This document shows, piece after piece, positions 44,076-56,432 of a DNA stretch of 64,000 nucleotides. Numbering within the stretch: the stretch's first letter is position 1; the number at the start of each line of letters is the position of its first letter. Below the pieces are notes generated by a model. The model did not search any database. It was not told where the DNA came from and saw only the letters and a program-made list of their open reading frames with translations. Origin of the DNA: Leptidea sinapis (lineage: Eukaryota; Arthropoda; Insecta; Lepidoptera; Pieridae). The stretch is from positions 1,991,501 through 2,055,500 of the forward strand of contig NC_066266.1 of assembly GCF_905404315.1 (NCBI RefSeq). The letters are read 5' to 3'. The translations under genes and the position numbers were made by a program.

Positions 44076-44849
44076 CTTTATGAGTCCTTAGGGATTTTTA
44101 ACAAGACTAATTGATTATTCCGAAGCCCACTTGTATAGACGGAAACCACCGCAGGCTAACAGGCCTGTCAGCCGTTTCTGCAGTATCACAGCGGACTTCA
44201 AAGAAGTAAAAATATGAAGTTTTTTTTTAAATAAAAGTAAATTTGTGGGCGTTTGATATCAACGAAGCCTAAGATGGGAATTCCCCTGTTTTCGTGACCG
44301 TCACGAAAAAACGGATTACATTTGTTTATATTTTATCTATTTTGTAGAGCTAATACCGTTTTGTAGCCTTGACAGTTTCCACTCTTCTTATCCGAGAGGC
44401 ATTGTAAGGAGACAAGACTTTTTTCTAAGGCTTTCCAGTGTCTTGTTCCACCATCAATTTTCTATAACTTAAGTTATTTTAACAGCCAATTAAAAAGGTT
44501 GCTGCACACTTAATGTTTTTACTTTATTTAATTCAATTTTTTTAAATTCACATTTTCATTCGCAATTAATTTAAAACTCAATTCAATTGTAATTTCCGGC
44601 ATGCTTCCACGCAATGACTATAAAAATGCACAAGAACAAATTATTTCTATAGAATGGGTAGAGTTGGCGATTAGTTTAAATTTTAATGTATTAATATTTT
44701 GCTATATTCAGTATTAGTAATCAAAATAATTTCTGGAAAATTACTTCTTCTGTTATATATGTATTATTGTTATTGAATAACATTTGTCAGGATTTATGAA
44801 AAGTTCGTAATTTTCGGCAAATAGTTCAAATCGTCTCGAGGTTTGATAA

Positions 44850-46477
44850 ATATATATTCATAAAAGGCATAAAAAGGCATAAAAGGCATTATTTTCTCAA
44901 AATTGATTCCTTTAGAATTCTTTTTGATGTAATTTCTAATAACTACTAGATACTACTACCGCTTCGAAAACAAATGGCGTTCTGAGAGAGAAGAAGCGGC
45001 GCAAGAAACTCTCCCAGCATTCTTTTTTGCGCTCTTTTCAATATAAATATACAATATTGTACAGTCATTTCTATCGCTATAAAATAATCACAATCAGTCT
45101 CAGGCTGTACGATCATTTAGATATTCAGCAGTGGAGTAATAGCATTTACGACAGAGACATTTTTTTATAAAACATTTAAATTTATTTATAGATAATGCCT
45201 GAACTGTGGCTGGGTTTTTATTATAGAAGTGTACACATTTACCCTTAACACTATTATGTATCTTATGAAGCCTACTAGAATTAGTTACAAGCAATCCCTT
45301 CTTTCTAGTGTGATAATAATGAAAATCACTATTAAGAACAAAAAGGTGACGATTTTTGTGAACGTATATTAAATTATCATAAATGTACTGATAATGAACA
45401 GTCACAATATTTATTTCTTTAAATTTTTCTTTGAGAGACTGTATATAACCAAGCTGATATATAGCACGAACAGCTCTCTTTTGCAGAGCAAACACTATAT
45501 CAATGTCAGCAGCATGACCCCATAGTAAAATACCGTACGTCATGATGCTGTGAAAATAACTGAAGTACAATAATATAGCGGTTGCAACATTCGTGTACTC
45601 TCTAATCTTTCTAACTGCATATGCCGCAGAGCTGAGTCTATCTGCTAGATGGGCAATATGTGGACCCCACTGCAGCTTTTTATCTAATGTGATACCGAAG
45701 AAGACCGTAGTGTCCGCAAGGTCCAATCTCTGGTCATTTATAAGTACGTTGGTTTGTACCTCCGCTGTGTTTGGTGTAATGAACCGTAAACACTTTGTTT
45801 TTGTACTGTTTAAGTGCAGATTATTCGTCTCAAACCAACGCACTATCTTTGAGAGTGCATTGTTTACCTCGTCATCAATATCTGCACGTCGCTTCACTTT
45901 AAAAATAAGTGAAGTATCATCAGCAAACAATACAATCTCATGGCTATCATCCACCACAAACGGTAGATCGTTTATATATATAAGAAACAAGAAAGGACCG
46001 AGAATAGAACCCTGTGGAACACCTATTCCCACAGGTTTACCCGAAGACTGTTTGCCATTTACATCGACTATCTGAACTTTTTCGCTTGAATATGATTTTA
46101 ACAGATTTAGGGCTCTATTTTTCGCTCCATAATGCTTTAGTTTTAGGAGTAAAGTTTCATGGTGGACGCAGTCAAATGCTTTGGACAAATCACAAAAAAT
46201 GCCCAAAGCATCCTGTGACTCTTCCCAAGCGTCAAAGATGTGCTTAATGAGTCTAGTACCAGCATTAATTGTTGATAAGCCCCTAGTGAAACCAAATTGA
46301 TTTTTGTTCATTAATTTACAAAAATGCATTTGTAGCTGTTGAAGCAAAAGTTTTTCAAAAATTTTACAAAAAAATAGGCAGCACTGAAATAGGTCTGAAA
46401 TTAGCAGGGTCAAAAGAACTGCCCGACTTAAACAAAGGTATAACTTTGCTGTGTTTCATGAGGTCAGGGAACACACC
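44850..46477 (-). mobile_element. Family B LINE (BS/Jockey-like), best-preserved copy
   Basis: The minus strand carries an RT of 437 open codons plus a 3' UTR to about 44850 (GAGAGTTTCTTGCGCCGCTT-like in element sense). It is 5'-truncated at 46477, exactly where the putative BEL/Pao LTR begins. Confidence 0.88.
45100..46413 (-). pseudogene. Family B LINE reverse transcriptase, long open frame, 5' frameshifted
   Basis: In order: KIFEKLLLQQLQMHF, QFGFTRGLSTINAG, GIFCDLSKAFDCVHHETLLL, IGVPQGSILGPFLFLIYIND, IVLFADDTSLIF (catalytic FADD), NSTKTKCLRFITPN, TTVFFGITLDKKLQWGPHI, MTYGILLWGHAAD, ALQKRAVRAIYQLGY and a C-terminal tail. The conserved FRPISVLP motif sits in another frame just upstream (near 46385-46400), so a small deletion shifted the frame, and the first codon of the open stretch is TTG rather than ATG. 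Palm and thumb are otherwise intact. The element end is missing, so it is not autonomous. Confidence 0.88.
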
Positions 46478-47156
46478 TGTTTGTGCCGTTATTGTTCGCA
46501 TTCAATAGCATATAACGCCACCTGGGGGGCTGATGTACAATCCGAGCATTGGCATCAACCTGGTCTTCGCATCGGGCGCTGAACGACTCTCTCGCCGCTT
46601 ACAACGACACTTACCGATTGACCTTGTTCGAGTGGACACCGCTGACCACGCACGCGCCGCGTTACGCATTCGAGCATCATTGTCGCACGTGGTTTTTTAT
46701 ACTACTTCTTTCGCATCATCGTAGTGCCAAGTGAAGTGCTTGTCTGAGGAAAGGGCTGACCAGTATCAGGTGAGTACTTCAGCCACTTGGCGTTTTATGT
46801 TTATTGATTGTGAACAGGCCAAACCAGATTACCCGCAACCTCACTTAACCTGGACATCTTGCATTACACCGCACCCTATTTTGACTCCCTCGCATCATCC
46901 TAATTTTGATCCATTCGACCCGGATAGAACCAGCAGCTTTCGCTATTTATTTTGTTTCTGTTTTGCTTACCTAACTTATAATCGATTCGCAATTCATACC
47001 TATTTCCAACCTTCACATTGTGTTAATATATTTACGTACTTACTTTAGTTTATTATATAAATATATGTTCAATAATAAACACGTTACTCATTAATTTCGC
47101 ATAATCTAACAGTATACATTTACATTTCATAAAAAAGCATTACAAGTTTACGACAC
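46478..47156 (+). repeat. Putative BEL/Pao 5' LTR
   Basis: TGTTTGTGCC start and TTTACGACA end, with AATAAA near 47080. A TGGCGCTTGAAAC-like primer-binding site follows at 47159. No second LTR is in the window, so both borders are inferred. Confidence 0.5.
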
Positions 47157-47287
47157 ATATGGCGCTTGAAACATAAATCAAACTTGTAGTTGGTAAGAAA
47201 CAGGCAATATTTTCGCATATAAATGAACTATATAGTACTGCAAAAAAGATTTCTATTGATACAAGTACGCAAAGTTCACAAAAATTT

Positions 47288-47950
47288 GTGACGTCGGCGA
47301 ATATTGAGAAATTATATAGCGAATTTAGCGATCTATGTGACCAACATAACGCTTTATTATTGGAACAAAACCCAAAATTTCAATTGAATTTTAACAATTG
47401 GATCGCATTTCAAACATTATTTTCTGTTGTACAGCAAACTCGGAATGAGTTATTAAAATCTCGTCGTGATCAAGTTGAACCGGATAAATCTAATTCGGTT
47501 AATAATGTTTGTCGCCTACCACCACTTGACTTAGTTAGTTTTTCAGGACAACCCGAAAGCTTGCCTCTCGTTTATCAGAGTTTTAGCGCAAACGTTCATA
47601 ATAATAAGCAACTCAATGATTCGCAACGAGTGCAATATTTGGTAGGCAAGCTAAGTGGAACCGCGCTTAATATTTTTGCAGGTATCATGCCTAATGAAAA
47701 TAACTATTCGACAATATGGCAGTCGTTAGTTGATAAATACTAAGACAAGCGAGCACTTGGTACTATGTATTTAAAAACATACTCGACATTAGGTATACAT
47801 CTGAGACCCCCTCCCACCTCAATAGTTTTGTTGAAAAGTTTCATGCGTCTATGTCCGCTTTAAAACAATTAGAAATTTCTGATTTAACAGATTTTATTTT
47901 TCTTCATCTCGCGCTTAAGAAATTAGGTACAAAGAACAATGGCGAAATTT
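47288..47950 (+). pseudogene. BEL/Pao gag, broken
   Basis: It contains a conserved LPPLDLVSFSGQPESLPLVY segment and the block QYLVGKLSGTALNIFAGI followed by IWQSLVDKY. A TAA at 47741-47743 replaces the expected Gln codon before DKRALGTMYL. A shifted continuation (FVEKFHASMSALKQLEISD) reaches about 47950. The frame is open upstream of 47288 but has no ATG. This is the structural capsid region of a BEL/Pao element. Confidence 0.82.
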
Positions 47951-48045
47951 TACCTGACTATAGGAATAACCGTCTAATGTTAGGATAGTTACAAAAAAAA
48001 ACTTCGTAGATAAATTGACTTGTTGGATAAAATTTTTTTGCAAAA

Positions 48046-49021
48046 GGAACCGGAGAAATAAATAAAATATTTATTTCATTTTCACATTATATACTGTCAC
48101 AACTATGAAATCACATGCATTTTAGGTTAGATCAAGGAAAGCTATCTGTCAATATGACTGACAGCGATGAGCGAGTGATCAATGAGTTTCTAATTTCTAT
48201 ACCTGTCACCAATGATCAATTAGTATTAGGTAATACTAATAATACCTATCAATTATAGTTACCGCTGTTGTGTTGTTTTGTGCTTCCTTTTTTTTTATAA
48301 GTAGTTTCTATTTTACCTGGCTTGGTTTTGGACTTGAATAATATCTTTCTCTCGTTTTAAATTCTGAACCTTATTTTGAACTACTTCTGCTCTCCATTAC
48401 CGGACTATGATATGCCCCACGATTTGGTCTAACGTACGCTGTTTATATAACAATAAACAGAATAAAATATTTTGTTTGTTTAATTTACTGCTACCTACTT
48501 CTACAAAATAAGATCTTCGATTTAGAAAAAGACATTAGAAAACTAGGTACTTATTTTACTAGTTTTTTAAGATTATAAAAATGGAAGTACTTAGTTTAAA
48601 AGTCGACCCGAGCCTTAAATTCGGGCGTAGGTTAGGCAGACTATGGATTGCGCATTTGACTTCCCTCTTATAAAATTACTTATAAAGCTATGGACAACCA
48701 ACTCTGGTTTGTTGCAAATAAACTATATTACCATTGCAACAAGTACCTAACAGGTTTCCATTTTATCATAATATAATACTCAGAGTTGTAGACAGTACTG
48801 TAGACGTTAGGAATTAGGTATTTATTAACTATTTGCGTATGGTTACTAGTTCCTATCCTTAAAGAGTTTTGGAATTGGTGTTAATCAGTGTTATTGTTGT
48901 TGGAACATGTTAGTTGGAATATAATAGATAAGTATAGTTAGAACGGTAAAGTAATAAAAATAAAAACCTAACCTAAAAACTCAAACAAAATAATCATTTA
49001 TTTCTCCATTATCCCGGTTCC
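48046..49021. mobile_element. Putative non-autonomous TIR element inside the BEL/Pao element
   Basis: GGAACCGG (48046-48053) plus nearby AGAAATAAAT is mirrored by ATTTATTTCTCC..CCGGTTCC ending at 49021. The 976-bp interior has no recognised coding. A certain target duplication was not found. Confidence 0.55.
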
Positions 49022-49385
49022 AAATTAAAAATGAATAATGTCAGTAGATGCAGAAAATTATAGAGAATTAATTAGTACACGTCAGTTCTTGAGACGCTTC
49101 CATTCAATTTCAAATATTTTGTAGTATGAAACTTCGCCATTGTTCTTTAGTACAACGCTTGGAATCATCCATTAAAAAATATATTCCATCGAGTACCGAC
49201 TTTAAAGTTATTAAAGTATATATTATAAAGTAGTTTTCAAGTTATTGTAGATTATATTCTAAATGGATACTTATCAGAAATTCCATACTCTTTAAACGCT
49301 TCATGTGACGGCTACTTTATTCGGCATCACGCTATTGTTCGGCCAGATAAATCGACAACAAAAACTCGCATAGTTTTAGACGCAA

Positions 49386-50036
49386 GTGCTAAAACCGATT
49401 CTGGCGTATCGCTTAATGACTTATTGCATATTGGGCCTAACTTGCAGGCAGATTTATTTACTTCTTTTAAGGTTTCGTTATTTTAAAATCGCTTTAAACG
49501 CAGATATAAAACAAATGTATTTAAGAATTTTTTTGTCAGTAAATGATCGTAAGTATCAAAAAAATTTATACCGCTTCGCTGATAACGAACCAATTCGCAT
49601 TTTTCAATTTAATTCAGTGGCTTTTGGCCTTCGCTCTAGTCCGTTCTTTGCTATGCGGACTGTACGACAACTCGCAGAGGATGAACGTGAACGCTTTCCT
49701 CTCGCTGCTGAAGTTGCTACACAGGAACTATTCATGGACGATCTGACCACCTCAGTACACTCTGTTGACGACGGTATACGCTTGGCGGACGAGTTACGCG
49801 CGTTATTCAAATCCGGAGGATTTAATTTGGTAAAGTGGGCAAGTAACTCGCACGTACTTCTCTCACACTTACCGGAGTCACACCGCGCGTCGAATGAGTT
49901 CAGCGATGACAGTAGTAATTTAAAGGTGTTAGGCTTGAAGTGGATACCTACTACCGATACCTTCACGTTTACTATATCCTCAACATCTACCTACCATACT
50001 ATATTTCAACTATTGCTCGCTTGTTTGACGTTCTAG
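49386..50036 (+). pseudogene. BEL/Pao reverse transcriptase part
   Basis: Upstream (49330-49440) KTRIVLDASAKTDSG and SLNDLLHIGPNLQADLF give RT N-terminal motifs. A frameshift near 49475 precedes ALNADIKQMYLRI (catalytic Asp motif), SVAFGLRSSPFFAMRTVRQL and FMDDLTTSVHSVDDGIRLAD (the YxDD-equivalent MDD). GFNLVKWASNS and LGLKWIPTTDTF follow. Typical BEL/Pao order; broken at both ends. Confidence 0.88.
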
Positions 50037-50640
50037 GATTTGTTGCACCTGTTGTTATATACGCAAAACTTTTGATACAAGAACTTTGGCTTGCAAAAGT
50101 AGAATGGGATCAGGAACCACCGGAAACTATAACCGAACGTTTTATGAAATTTAAAAATGAATTATCATTATTGGCTAACTTGCAAATTCCACGCCACTTA
50201 GGTGTCGCAGCTGGCTGTACTGTGCGCATGCTCGCCTTTGGGGACGCTAGTATCAAAGCATACGGCTGCGTATTATTTTCGCATGTAACACATCCAAATC
50301 ATGAAGTTTCCATACATTTTGTTTGCGCCAAATCAAAGGTGGCTTCTCTTAAAACAATTACTTTAGCAAGGCTTGAATTATGTGCCGCATTGCTTGCATC
50401 TGAGCTTGTGAAACAAGTGCATTCTGCATTTCATGACCGCTATTCTATAGACGAAATCTATGTTTTCTCAGACTCCACAATCGCATTGTCTTGGATTCAT
50501 TCATCTCCACATCGGTGGCAAGTATTTCTTGCCAACCGAGTCAGTAAAATACAAGATATTCTTTCGCCTGAACGTTTTTTTCACATAGATGGGTCACAGA
50601 ATCCAAGTGATTGCCTATCAAGAGGTTTATTACCCTCTCA
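50010..50640 (+). pseudogene. BEL/Pao RNase H region
   Basis: RLFDVLGFVAPVVIYAKLLI (after a frameshift near 50000), IPRHLGV, MLAFGDASIKAYGCVLF (RNase H GDAS motif), RLELCAALLASELV, VFSDSTIALSWI and DCLSRGLLPSQL. Key acidic residues Asp (GDAS), Glu (RLEL) and Asp (SDST) are present. Open to about 50663, but the integrase that should follow is gone. Confidence 0.88.
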
Positions 50641-50641
50641 A

Positions 50642-51480
50642 TTAATAATTGTTAATTACACTTAAAGTCGTTTTTACTTTATTATTACTGTTTTTAATTT
50701 TATCTGCAATGAAACGTGTTTTCGCTTCATGACAAACTACTTTAATGAGCTTGGAGATTTTTTTTACATATATTTTAAATTCTTCACTATTATTGTAATG
50801 TTTCTCATAATAAAGGTCATATAAGCGTTTACGACTTTTGTGGATACCCATTGTTGCCCTCATCATTAAAACAATGTTTGCTGTTTACTGTCACCGTTAT
50901 TGGAGTAAAAATCTTGTCAAATTCCTCGCAGAAGGAATTGAAGACTAAGTTATAGCGAAAATTAGCAGTTTCACCAAAGTGTAAAAATGGTATCGTATTT
51001 ACCAAATTATTTCTAAACCTCTCAAGACGGCTACCCGTAACTGCTATAATCGTCACCTTTTTTGGTCTGACATTGTCCAATCTTGTATTTACTTTTACAA
51101 GTTGCCCACTATGGTCGGACTGAAGATTATTAATTATGAGTTTACTAGTAATAGTAACATTTGTAAAAATATTATCCAAACAGGTTGCTGTTGTAGAAGT
51201 GATTCTAGTAGGTTCCTAAAATACATTGAAAAAATTAGAACTTTGAAATAAATTTTTAAGGCTACTTCAATTGTACAAGCAAGTTTATATTAAAATCTCC
51301 ACACACTATAATTGACATGCTGGTTTTGCTAAATTTTGATACTATCTCCACCATTCTATGTTGGAACTGTTCATATGATGCAGTGGGGGGGCGGTATACA
51401 CTCACAATAATAAATTGCTCTAGTTCTATACAAGCTATCTCAATAAGTTGTTCTATATCTTCTATTTATACATTTCCCCT
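50642..51480 (-). mobile_element. Jockey-like LINE fragment, endonuclease end and linker
   Basis: The minus strand encodes TSTTATCLDNIFTNV-like and LQSDHSGQLVKVNTR (51060-51180; SDH motif of the endonuclease), then a linker to RATMGIHKSRKRLYDLYYEK (50790-50866). Family-level match only. Confidence 0.75.
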
Positions 51481-51489
51481 ACTACTTGC

Positions 51490-51640
51490 CATATGATTGG
51501 CATACATAATGATATGAGCAAATGAGGAGAGTCTTTAAAACACGTTTCTATATCAATAATGTACAGTATTAACATAACAGGACCTAAATGTGAGCCCTGT
51601 GGTAAGCCCGAAGAGACTTCAAGGTAGCTGAATGTTGCCC
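51490..51640 (-). mobile_element. LINE RT scrap
   Basis: The minus strand encodes SSGLPQGSHLGPVMLILYI, an RT motif. It is out of order relative to the endonuclease fragment at its left, so it is a separate piece. Confidence 0.55.
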
Positions 51641-51644
51641 AACT

Positions 51645-51960
51645 AGCAGATAGATTCAGCTCATATGCAGTTAGTAAGATAAGAGAGAACACGAATGTTG
51701 CGACCGCTAGATTAGTTCACATCAGTTATTTTCACAGCATTATGACGTACGGTATTTTAATGTGGGGTCATGCTGCTGACATTGCTATAGCGTTTGCTCT
51801 GCAAAAGAGAGCTTAATTTGACTGAGATAAATAACGATAAAGCTGAATTTAATATACGTTCACAAAAATCGTCACCTTTTTGCTCTTAATTAACACTACA
51901 AATAAAGGATTGCTTATGACTAACAGCTATACTATATCTCTAACTATTTTTATTATAAAA
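51645..51960 (+). mobile_element. Family B LINE fragment, thumb region
   Basis: Plus strand: LADRFSSYAVSKIRENTNVA-like, HIMTYGILMWGHAAD-like, AFALQKRA, then a deletion and KKSSPFCS-like remnants. It abuts block 3. Confidence 0.7.
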
Positions 51961-52139
51961 TTCTATTAGTTATCTTGAATGTAATTTTCGGCACGAGACG
52001 CGCGCTAGAATTTGGCAAGTCGACATTTTCTGAGACGCCCGTGTAGAGGCGAAACACGTGTCAAATTGATTGAAGACAAATATTAACGGAATTTACACTC
52101 AAGGTTAAAAATTCTGGCAATACATAATGGCTGATTATA

Positions 52140-53470
52140 CTTCACGGTCTACTGTATAAGCTGCCCCAGCGTATGTATGTTGAATCCGGCTTGTTTGAAA
52201 GGCTGGAAATCGTCGAACCTGCGCACGAGACAGTTCGTGTTTATCCTAGAATACAGCATTTTTACATGTATCAGAAGTTATATTCGTCTAAATTTTTTAA
52301 AAGGGTTTTATCATCCTTTTAGCACGAAAAGCACCACTATACTTCTGTGCCGTTCTTGTGGCGATCTTCCCTCGAGAAACACGGAACTAAATAGCTTCTG
52401 GAGGACCTTAAGCATAGCAGTACTTTAAGTTCTCAGGTTTTAAGCTGTTTTAGGGCTATACTTATCTTACACTTTACAGGTTGACGTCTGGGATAGCTTT
52501 GGCATAGTGTTGGGCTAATTTGGCTCTAAGGTCTTTATAATAATAGGTGCCGTGCGGTCGTTTATTCCTGTCCGAAGATCTTATCAACTTCAGTTGTAAG
52601 TTCGGGTTTAGACGAAACGACCGAAACGACGATGTCACCGGTCTTCAGTTTCTCCAGTTAGATCTGTCCAATACAAGTCTGGTAAGAATATCTTAGTCCA
52701 CTATATGGCCACCTTTACGCATACTGTATTATGACGGCGTATGTCGCGAGTAATTGACATGGAGATTGCTATTTAACTGCCTATACTGGAAAGCATCGTC
52801 CGGTGACTGAAGGGTCATTAGACGTCTTACATCCAATAATTTGTCGTCCACATCAGCGCAATCACTGAGGCGCTGGAAGCGGCTTTGTAATTCTAGTTCA
52901 AAGTTTACCGGGTTTTAGTTTTGGATGGGTGCAGTTCGGAGCGAGGACTTCACCAGTCGAGATCGTTAGAGATTTGGATTGAAATTTTATGTGCCTTTTT
53001 TATGCGGTGATCGCTTCCAGTTTTTATCGGGTTGGTCACAGAGACATCATTGTTTTTAGATCGACACAGGGATTTTTGGTGGTAGCATCGAGACTAACCC
53101 AAGTCCATTTTTATTGTTTCGGCTCCATGAAGAAGGAGTTCATCATATAGATATCAACCTTCTCCGTGAAATCAATCATCATTTCGTTTCGGGTATTCCG
53201 ATTTCAATAATGAACTGAATGAATCCCTCTATTTTGCCCAGTTTTGGGTTGAAATCTCGTATGATAACGTTAATATGGGACGTCTTTAAATTGTGGATGG
53301 AAGTTGAGTTGTTCTCATATATGGTCTCTACCTCCTCGTCGCTTTATGTCAAAGTCGGAGCGTAAACCTTTCCTATCTTCAACGAATACCGTTCAGTTAA
53401 TCTAAGTATTTGAAACCCTACCCTAGTTGATACACCTAGGTGACGTTACAAACGAGAGGCTTGTTAGATT
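52140..53470 (-). mobile_element. RTE-type LINE fragment next to exon 5 of paralogue 3
   Basis: The minus strand encodes endonuclease remnants (NSFFMEPK-like near 53120, FNPKLGKI-like near 53230) and the linker ELELQSRFQRLSDCADVDD and VRRLMTLQSPDDAFQY (52790-52900). It is the longest of the three orthologous RTE copies. Frame broken. Confidence 0.75.
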
Positions 53471-54699
53471 ATCGAGTCTGCACCCGGTCGTCGGACTTCA
53501 GATAACCCTATTCGCAACCCAAGAAGATTTTCCAATAATAATAATCTGTATACCACGATTTAAGTTTCTGTCATCCTGATGGTAAGGAGTTTTGAACACA
53601 CATCTTTATTATCATTATCTTTCTCCACATATCATTCTTGGCGATTATTGGGAAAAAACTTGTTAACATCTCTCATCTGGTTGTATTGTCGTTGTCACAG
53701 CCCGTAGGAACCTACAAAGTTTTTCATTTTGCTAAAATTTATCAAAATTGTTAAAATAAAATTAAAATAAGCTTTTAAGCCCTCACGTTATTCTGATTGT
53801 TTTTTTTATGAGATATGTAGAGATATATGGTAAGTTATACACTCTACACAATACAATGTAGTGCCACTCAGTGTTAATAAAAACACTTATTTTTAAGCAA
53901 CATCGTAATTTCGCTTGTCATATTGAGGCCATTAGCTGATGTTGTCTCATTAGGCCAGTAATCTTTTACATCAAAACATAATATAGCTTGTAGTTTTCTG
54001 CTTGACTGCAGAAAGGGGCACCCATCTATCCTGAATCCTGTTCAAGAAGCTGTTCCCTCAGGTCTATCCAAAAATTGCAAAAGTCCTATTGCTGATATCA
54101 TACCAATGAGCATTAGCTTAGTAATGCATTGCTTAACGAAAAGGATCTCAGGTCATATCAGCTCTGAGATACTGCAGCGCGAAATATAAGCAATTAGGAT
54201 GCGGCTGAAATTCAAAATCGAATTGAAATATCCAGAAGAATTCCTATGATTTTTATGAAAACTGCCCATAAACAAGTAAATAAATAAAAAAATATTGTTT
54301 TCTGCCCAATTATTCCATCTTAAAATGTTATATTTACACAAAAACTTTAGGGCGCGTAGTTCTGTGGTTAATTGAAATGCCCAAACTGGTACATTGAAAA
54401 TTTTTCTATAAACGCTTCATAGTACATAGCATTTACGGCCTCTATCGCAGGGCTCTCTGTGAATTACAAACCACTAAATAGAAATGTAATCACATGATCA
54501 TTCCCTCCTATTACATGGACTGTAATGAATATAATTTCTAATCTGGAAATGATTTCAAGGAGTGAAAATAAGTTTCTTAAACAATTTGTAATTTTAAAAA
54601 TATATCCTTCACTTCTAGGAATAATTATGCCAATTAAATTTATCACCAAAATTCCCGCGACCTCTCGGGTTCCGTCCGAGCGCTTTTTCCAACTGATAC

Positions 54700-55130
54700 A
54701 ATGGTGCAACCAGTGAACAAATACTTTCCAACTGCAAGGACGAACTAATACTTGGAAAGCCCTCAGAAGACGACATATTAGTTCTAGGTATCGGTGCTCA
54801 TGATCACAACCCTGTTAAACTTCAGGCTAATTTAAATATTTTCCTGAACTATTTTTGACATGTAAAGAGAATATTCCTGACTTCAGTGCATACTAATCCA
54901 CATTTCAATGAAAAGCTATTAAACTCACAATTTAAAATATGTGCTGGTCTTTACAAGAATTGTAAATTTATAGAGCCCATACTGTTTAAAAACAAACAAC
55001 ATTATGTTATGCAAAGCAATAAAAAAATTAATATAGCAAAAGATAATGCAAAGTACGCTGCTCTTTATCTATATCCAAATAAGCAGCATCATTTGTGCAT
55101 CGCTTAAGATATTCTAAACACTATAAGAAA
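54700..55130 (+). pseudogene. Possible LINE ORF1-type esterase-like remnant
   Basis: The plus strand reads DILVLGIGAHDHNPVKLQAN (near 54770-54825), a stop, then FLTSVHTNPHFNEKLLN and FKICAGLYKNCKFIEPILF to about 55107. The LVLGIGAHD stretch followed by a second hydrophobic strand ending in T.VHTN resembles SGNH esterase folds seen in some LINE first ORFs. This is a fold-level guess; no catalytic Ser-His set is demonstrated. 54341-54660 and 55140-55560 hold no recognised gene. Confidence 0.35.
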
Positions 55131-55564
55131 TCAAAAATAACTCGGAAATTGACACTATTAGATTACTTCCCCATAGTACAAAAAACTGATAGTAAAGACT
55201 TATTAAAAAATCAAGAAAACTTTAGTAAAGTAACTAACAATAGTAGTGACAACTTTTTTCGTATCTAATTATAAAGGTTACCAGTTCCAATTAATGCATC
55301 AAAACATTGCTAGTATTCTGGTAAAGAGAGAGTTGTTGGAAATAACTTTAACGGAGCTAAACAAAAAATGCCTTCGACCAGACGATTTGAAAAAATATTA
55401 AACTATGTGCTAGTTGCAAGCTGCTCTAGGAAAACTAAACGAGGTGAATCATGTATACTAAAAAAGGTATCACATCTAAAGAGCTTGCCTTCAAAAAACT
55501 ATTATGCGAAAAAAAGTAATCGAAATCTTAACCTAATCCTAAATCTAAGTGAAAGTAACAAAAA

Positions 55565-55905
55565 TTATTTAGGTAGCGGACAAAGACGTACTACAGGACG
55601 CAAATATGAACCTATAGCAGTGCGCACGCGAACAATTCGAGTAACATTGTTTGATCCAGGAAATACTTCCTCGACTAGACCTAATAGCCAGTGAAGCGGT
55701 GGTGCGTTATTAACTTTTATAATTACGACATCACCTACCTCGATAGGGTTGGTTGGCTTGTTCCATTTGCTTCGCATTTGAAGGGTACTTAAGTAGTCGG
55801 ATTTCCATCGCTTCCAAAAAGACTGAACAAGCTTATCATTTTAATCTTGTCTTGAAAGCAAATGTAACGGCCCTTCCTCTATTTCTCTAGCCGATTTACA
55901 TTGAA
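55565..55905 (-). mobile_element. BEL/Pao integrase C-terminal fragment
   Basis: The minus strand encodes SFWKRWKSDYLSTLQMRSKW and PIEVGDVVIIKVNNAPPLHW, then GLVEEVFPG and YLRPVVRLCPLP. This is the end of BEL/Pao polyproteins. Open over 70 codons at 55777-55565. Isolated, opposite in strand to the element at 46478. Confidence 0.85.
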
Positions 55906-56223
55906 ATTGTTAAATTATTTATAGGTTATTTTATTAAGTTAGTAGCGAAGATTTTTTTTCTAAAATAAATATGTTTAAGTTGGATTTACTTATGCCTAAA
56001 AGAAAATAAACTCTCTCTAAAAGCACGAGAAAGGCCAAATGATTGCGACGTGAAAATGAATTTGAATAAGATAGGGATCGTCTTACAAATTGTAGATTAC
56101 GGATGTCTATGTCGAATGAGAGTTGTTTTGAGAGGAATAAACGATTACAGTTAGATAGATACAATGCGTCATTTATTGTTAAGGAAAAGAATCTTTGGAA
56201 TCTCGAGATCGCCATCTAGAAAA

Positions 56224-56432
56224 CGATCGTATTCAACACACCATCTCACGAAGCCTAGAATCATCTCATAATAGAGAGCAAAGATGAGAGAATGATCGTA
56301 TTCGACCCGTTGTCTCGCAACGTCTTGATTCATCTGATTCTAGAGAGCAAGTATAAGAGAATGATCGTTGTCATTACTAAAATCAACGTGAATTGGAAAG
56401 TCAAGAACAGAATGACATCCGCGTTCCAGAAC
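56224..56432 (+). repeat. About 70-bp tandem units within the Helitron Rep N-terminus
   Basis: GATCGTATTC starts at 56224 and 56294, with a third partial start (GATCGTTGTC) at 56363. Periods are 70 and 69 bp, giving about 23-residue repeats rich in Arg, Glu and Ser (SLESS..NREQ). Confidence 0.7.

Larger units (their letters stand above)
46478..50640 (+). mobile_element. BEL/Pao LTR retrotransposon, truncated and interrupted
   Basis: A left LTR, gag, part of RT and RNase H are recognisable in order. The protease region is missing, a TIR element lies in the gap, and the integrase and 3' LTR are absent (sequence switches to a LINE at about 50642). An isolated integrase-end fragment of this superfamily is at 55565 on the other strand. 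Confidence 0.85.

Noticed and set aside
45593..46075. 160-codon plus-strand open stretch
   Set aside because: Antisense to the family B LINE RT with its FADD motif. A shadow frame.
56224..56432. 70-bp periodic repeats as a possible CRISPR array
   Set aside because: The units are contiguous and coding, with no unique spacers. They are part of the Helitron Rep N-terminus.
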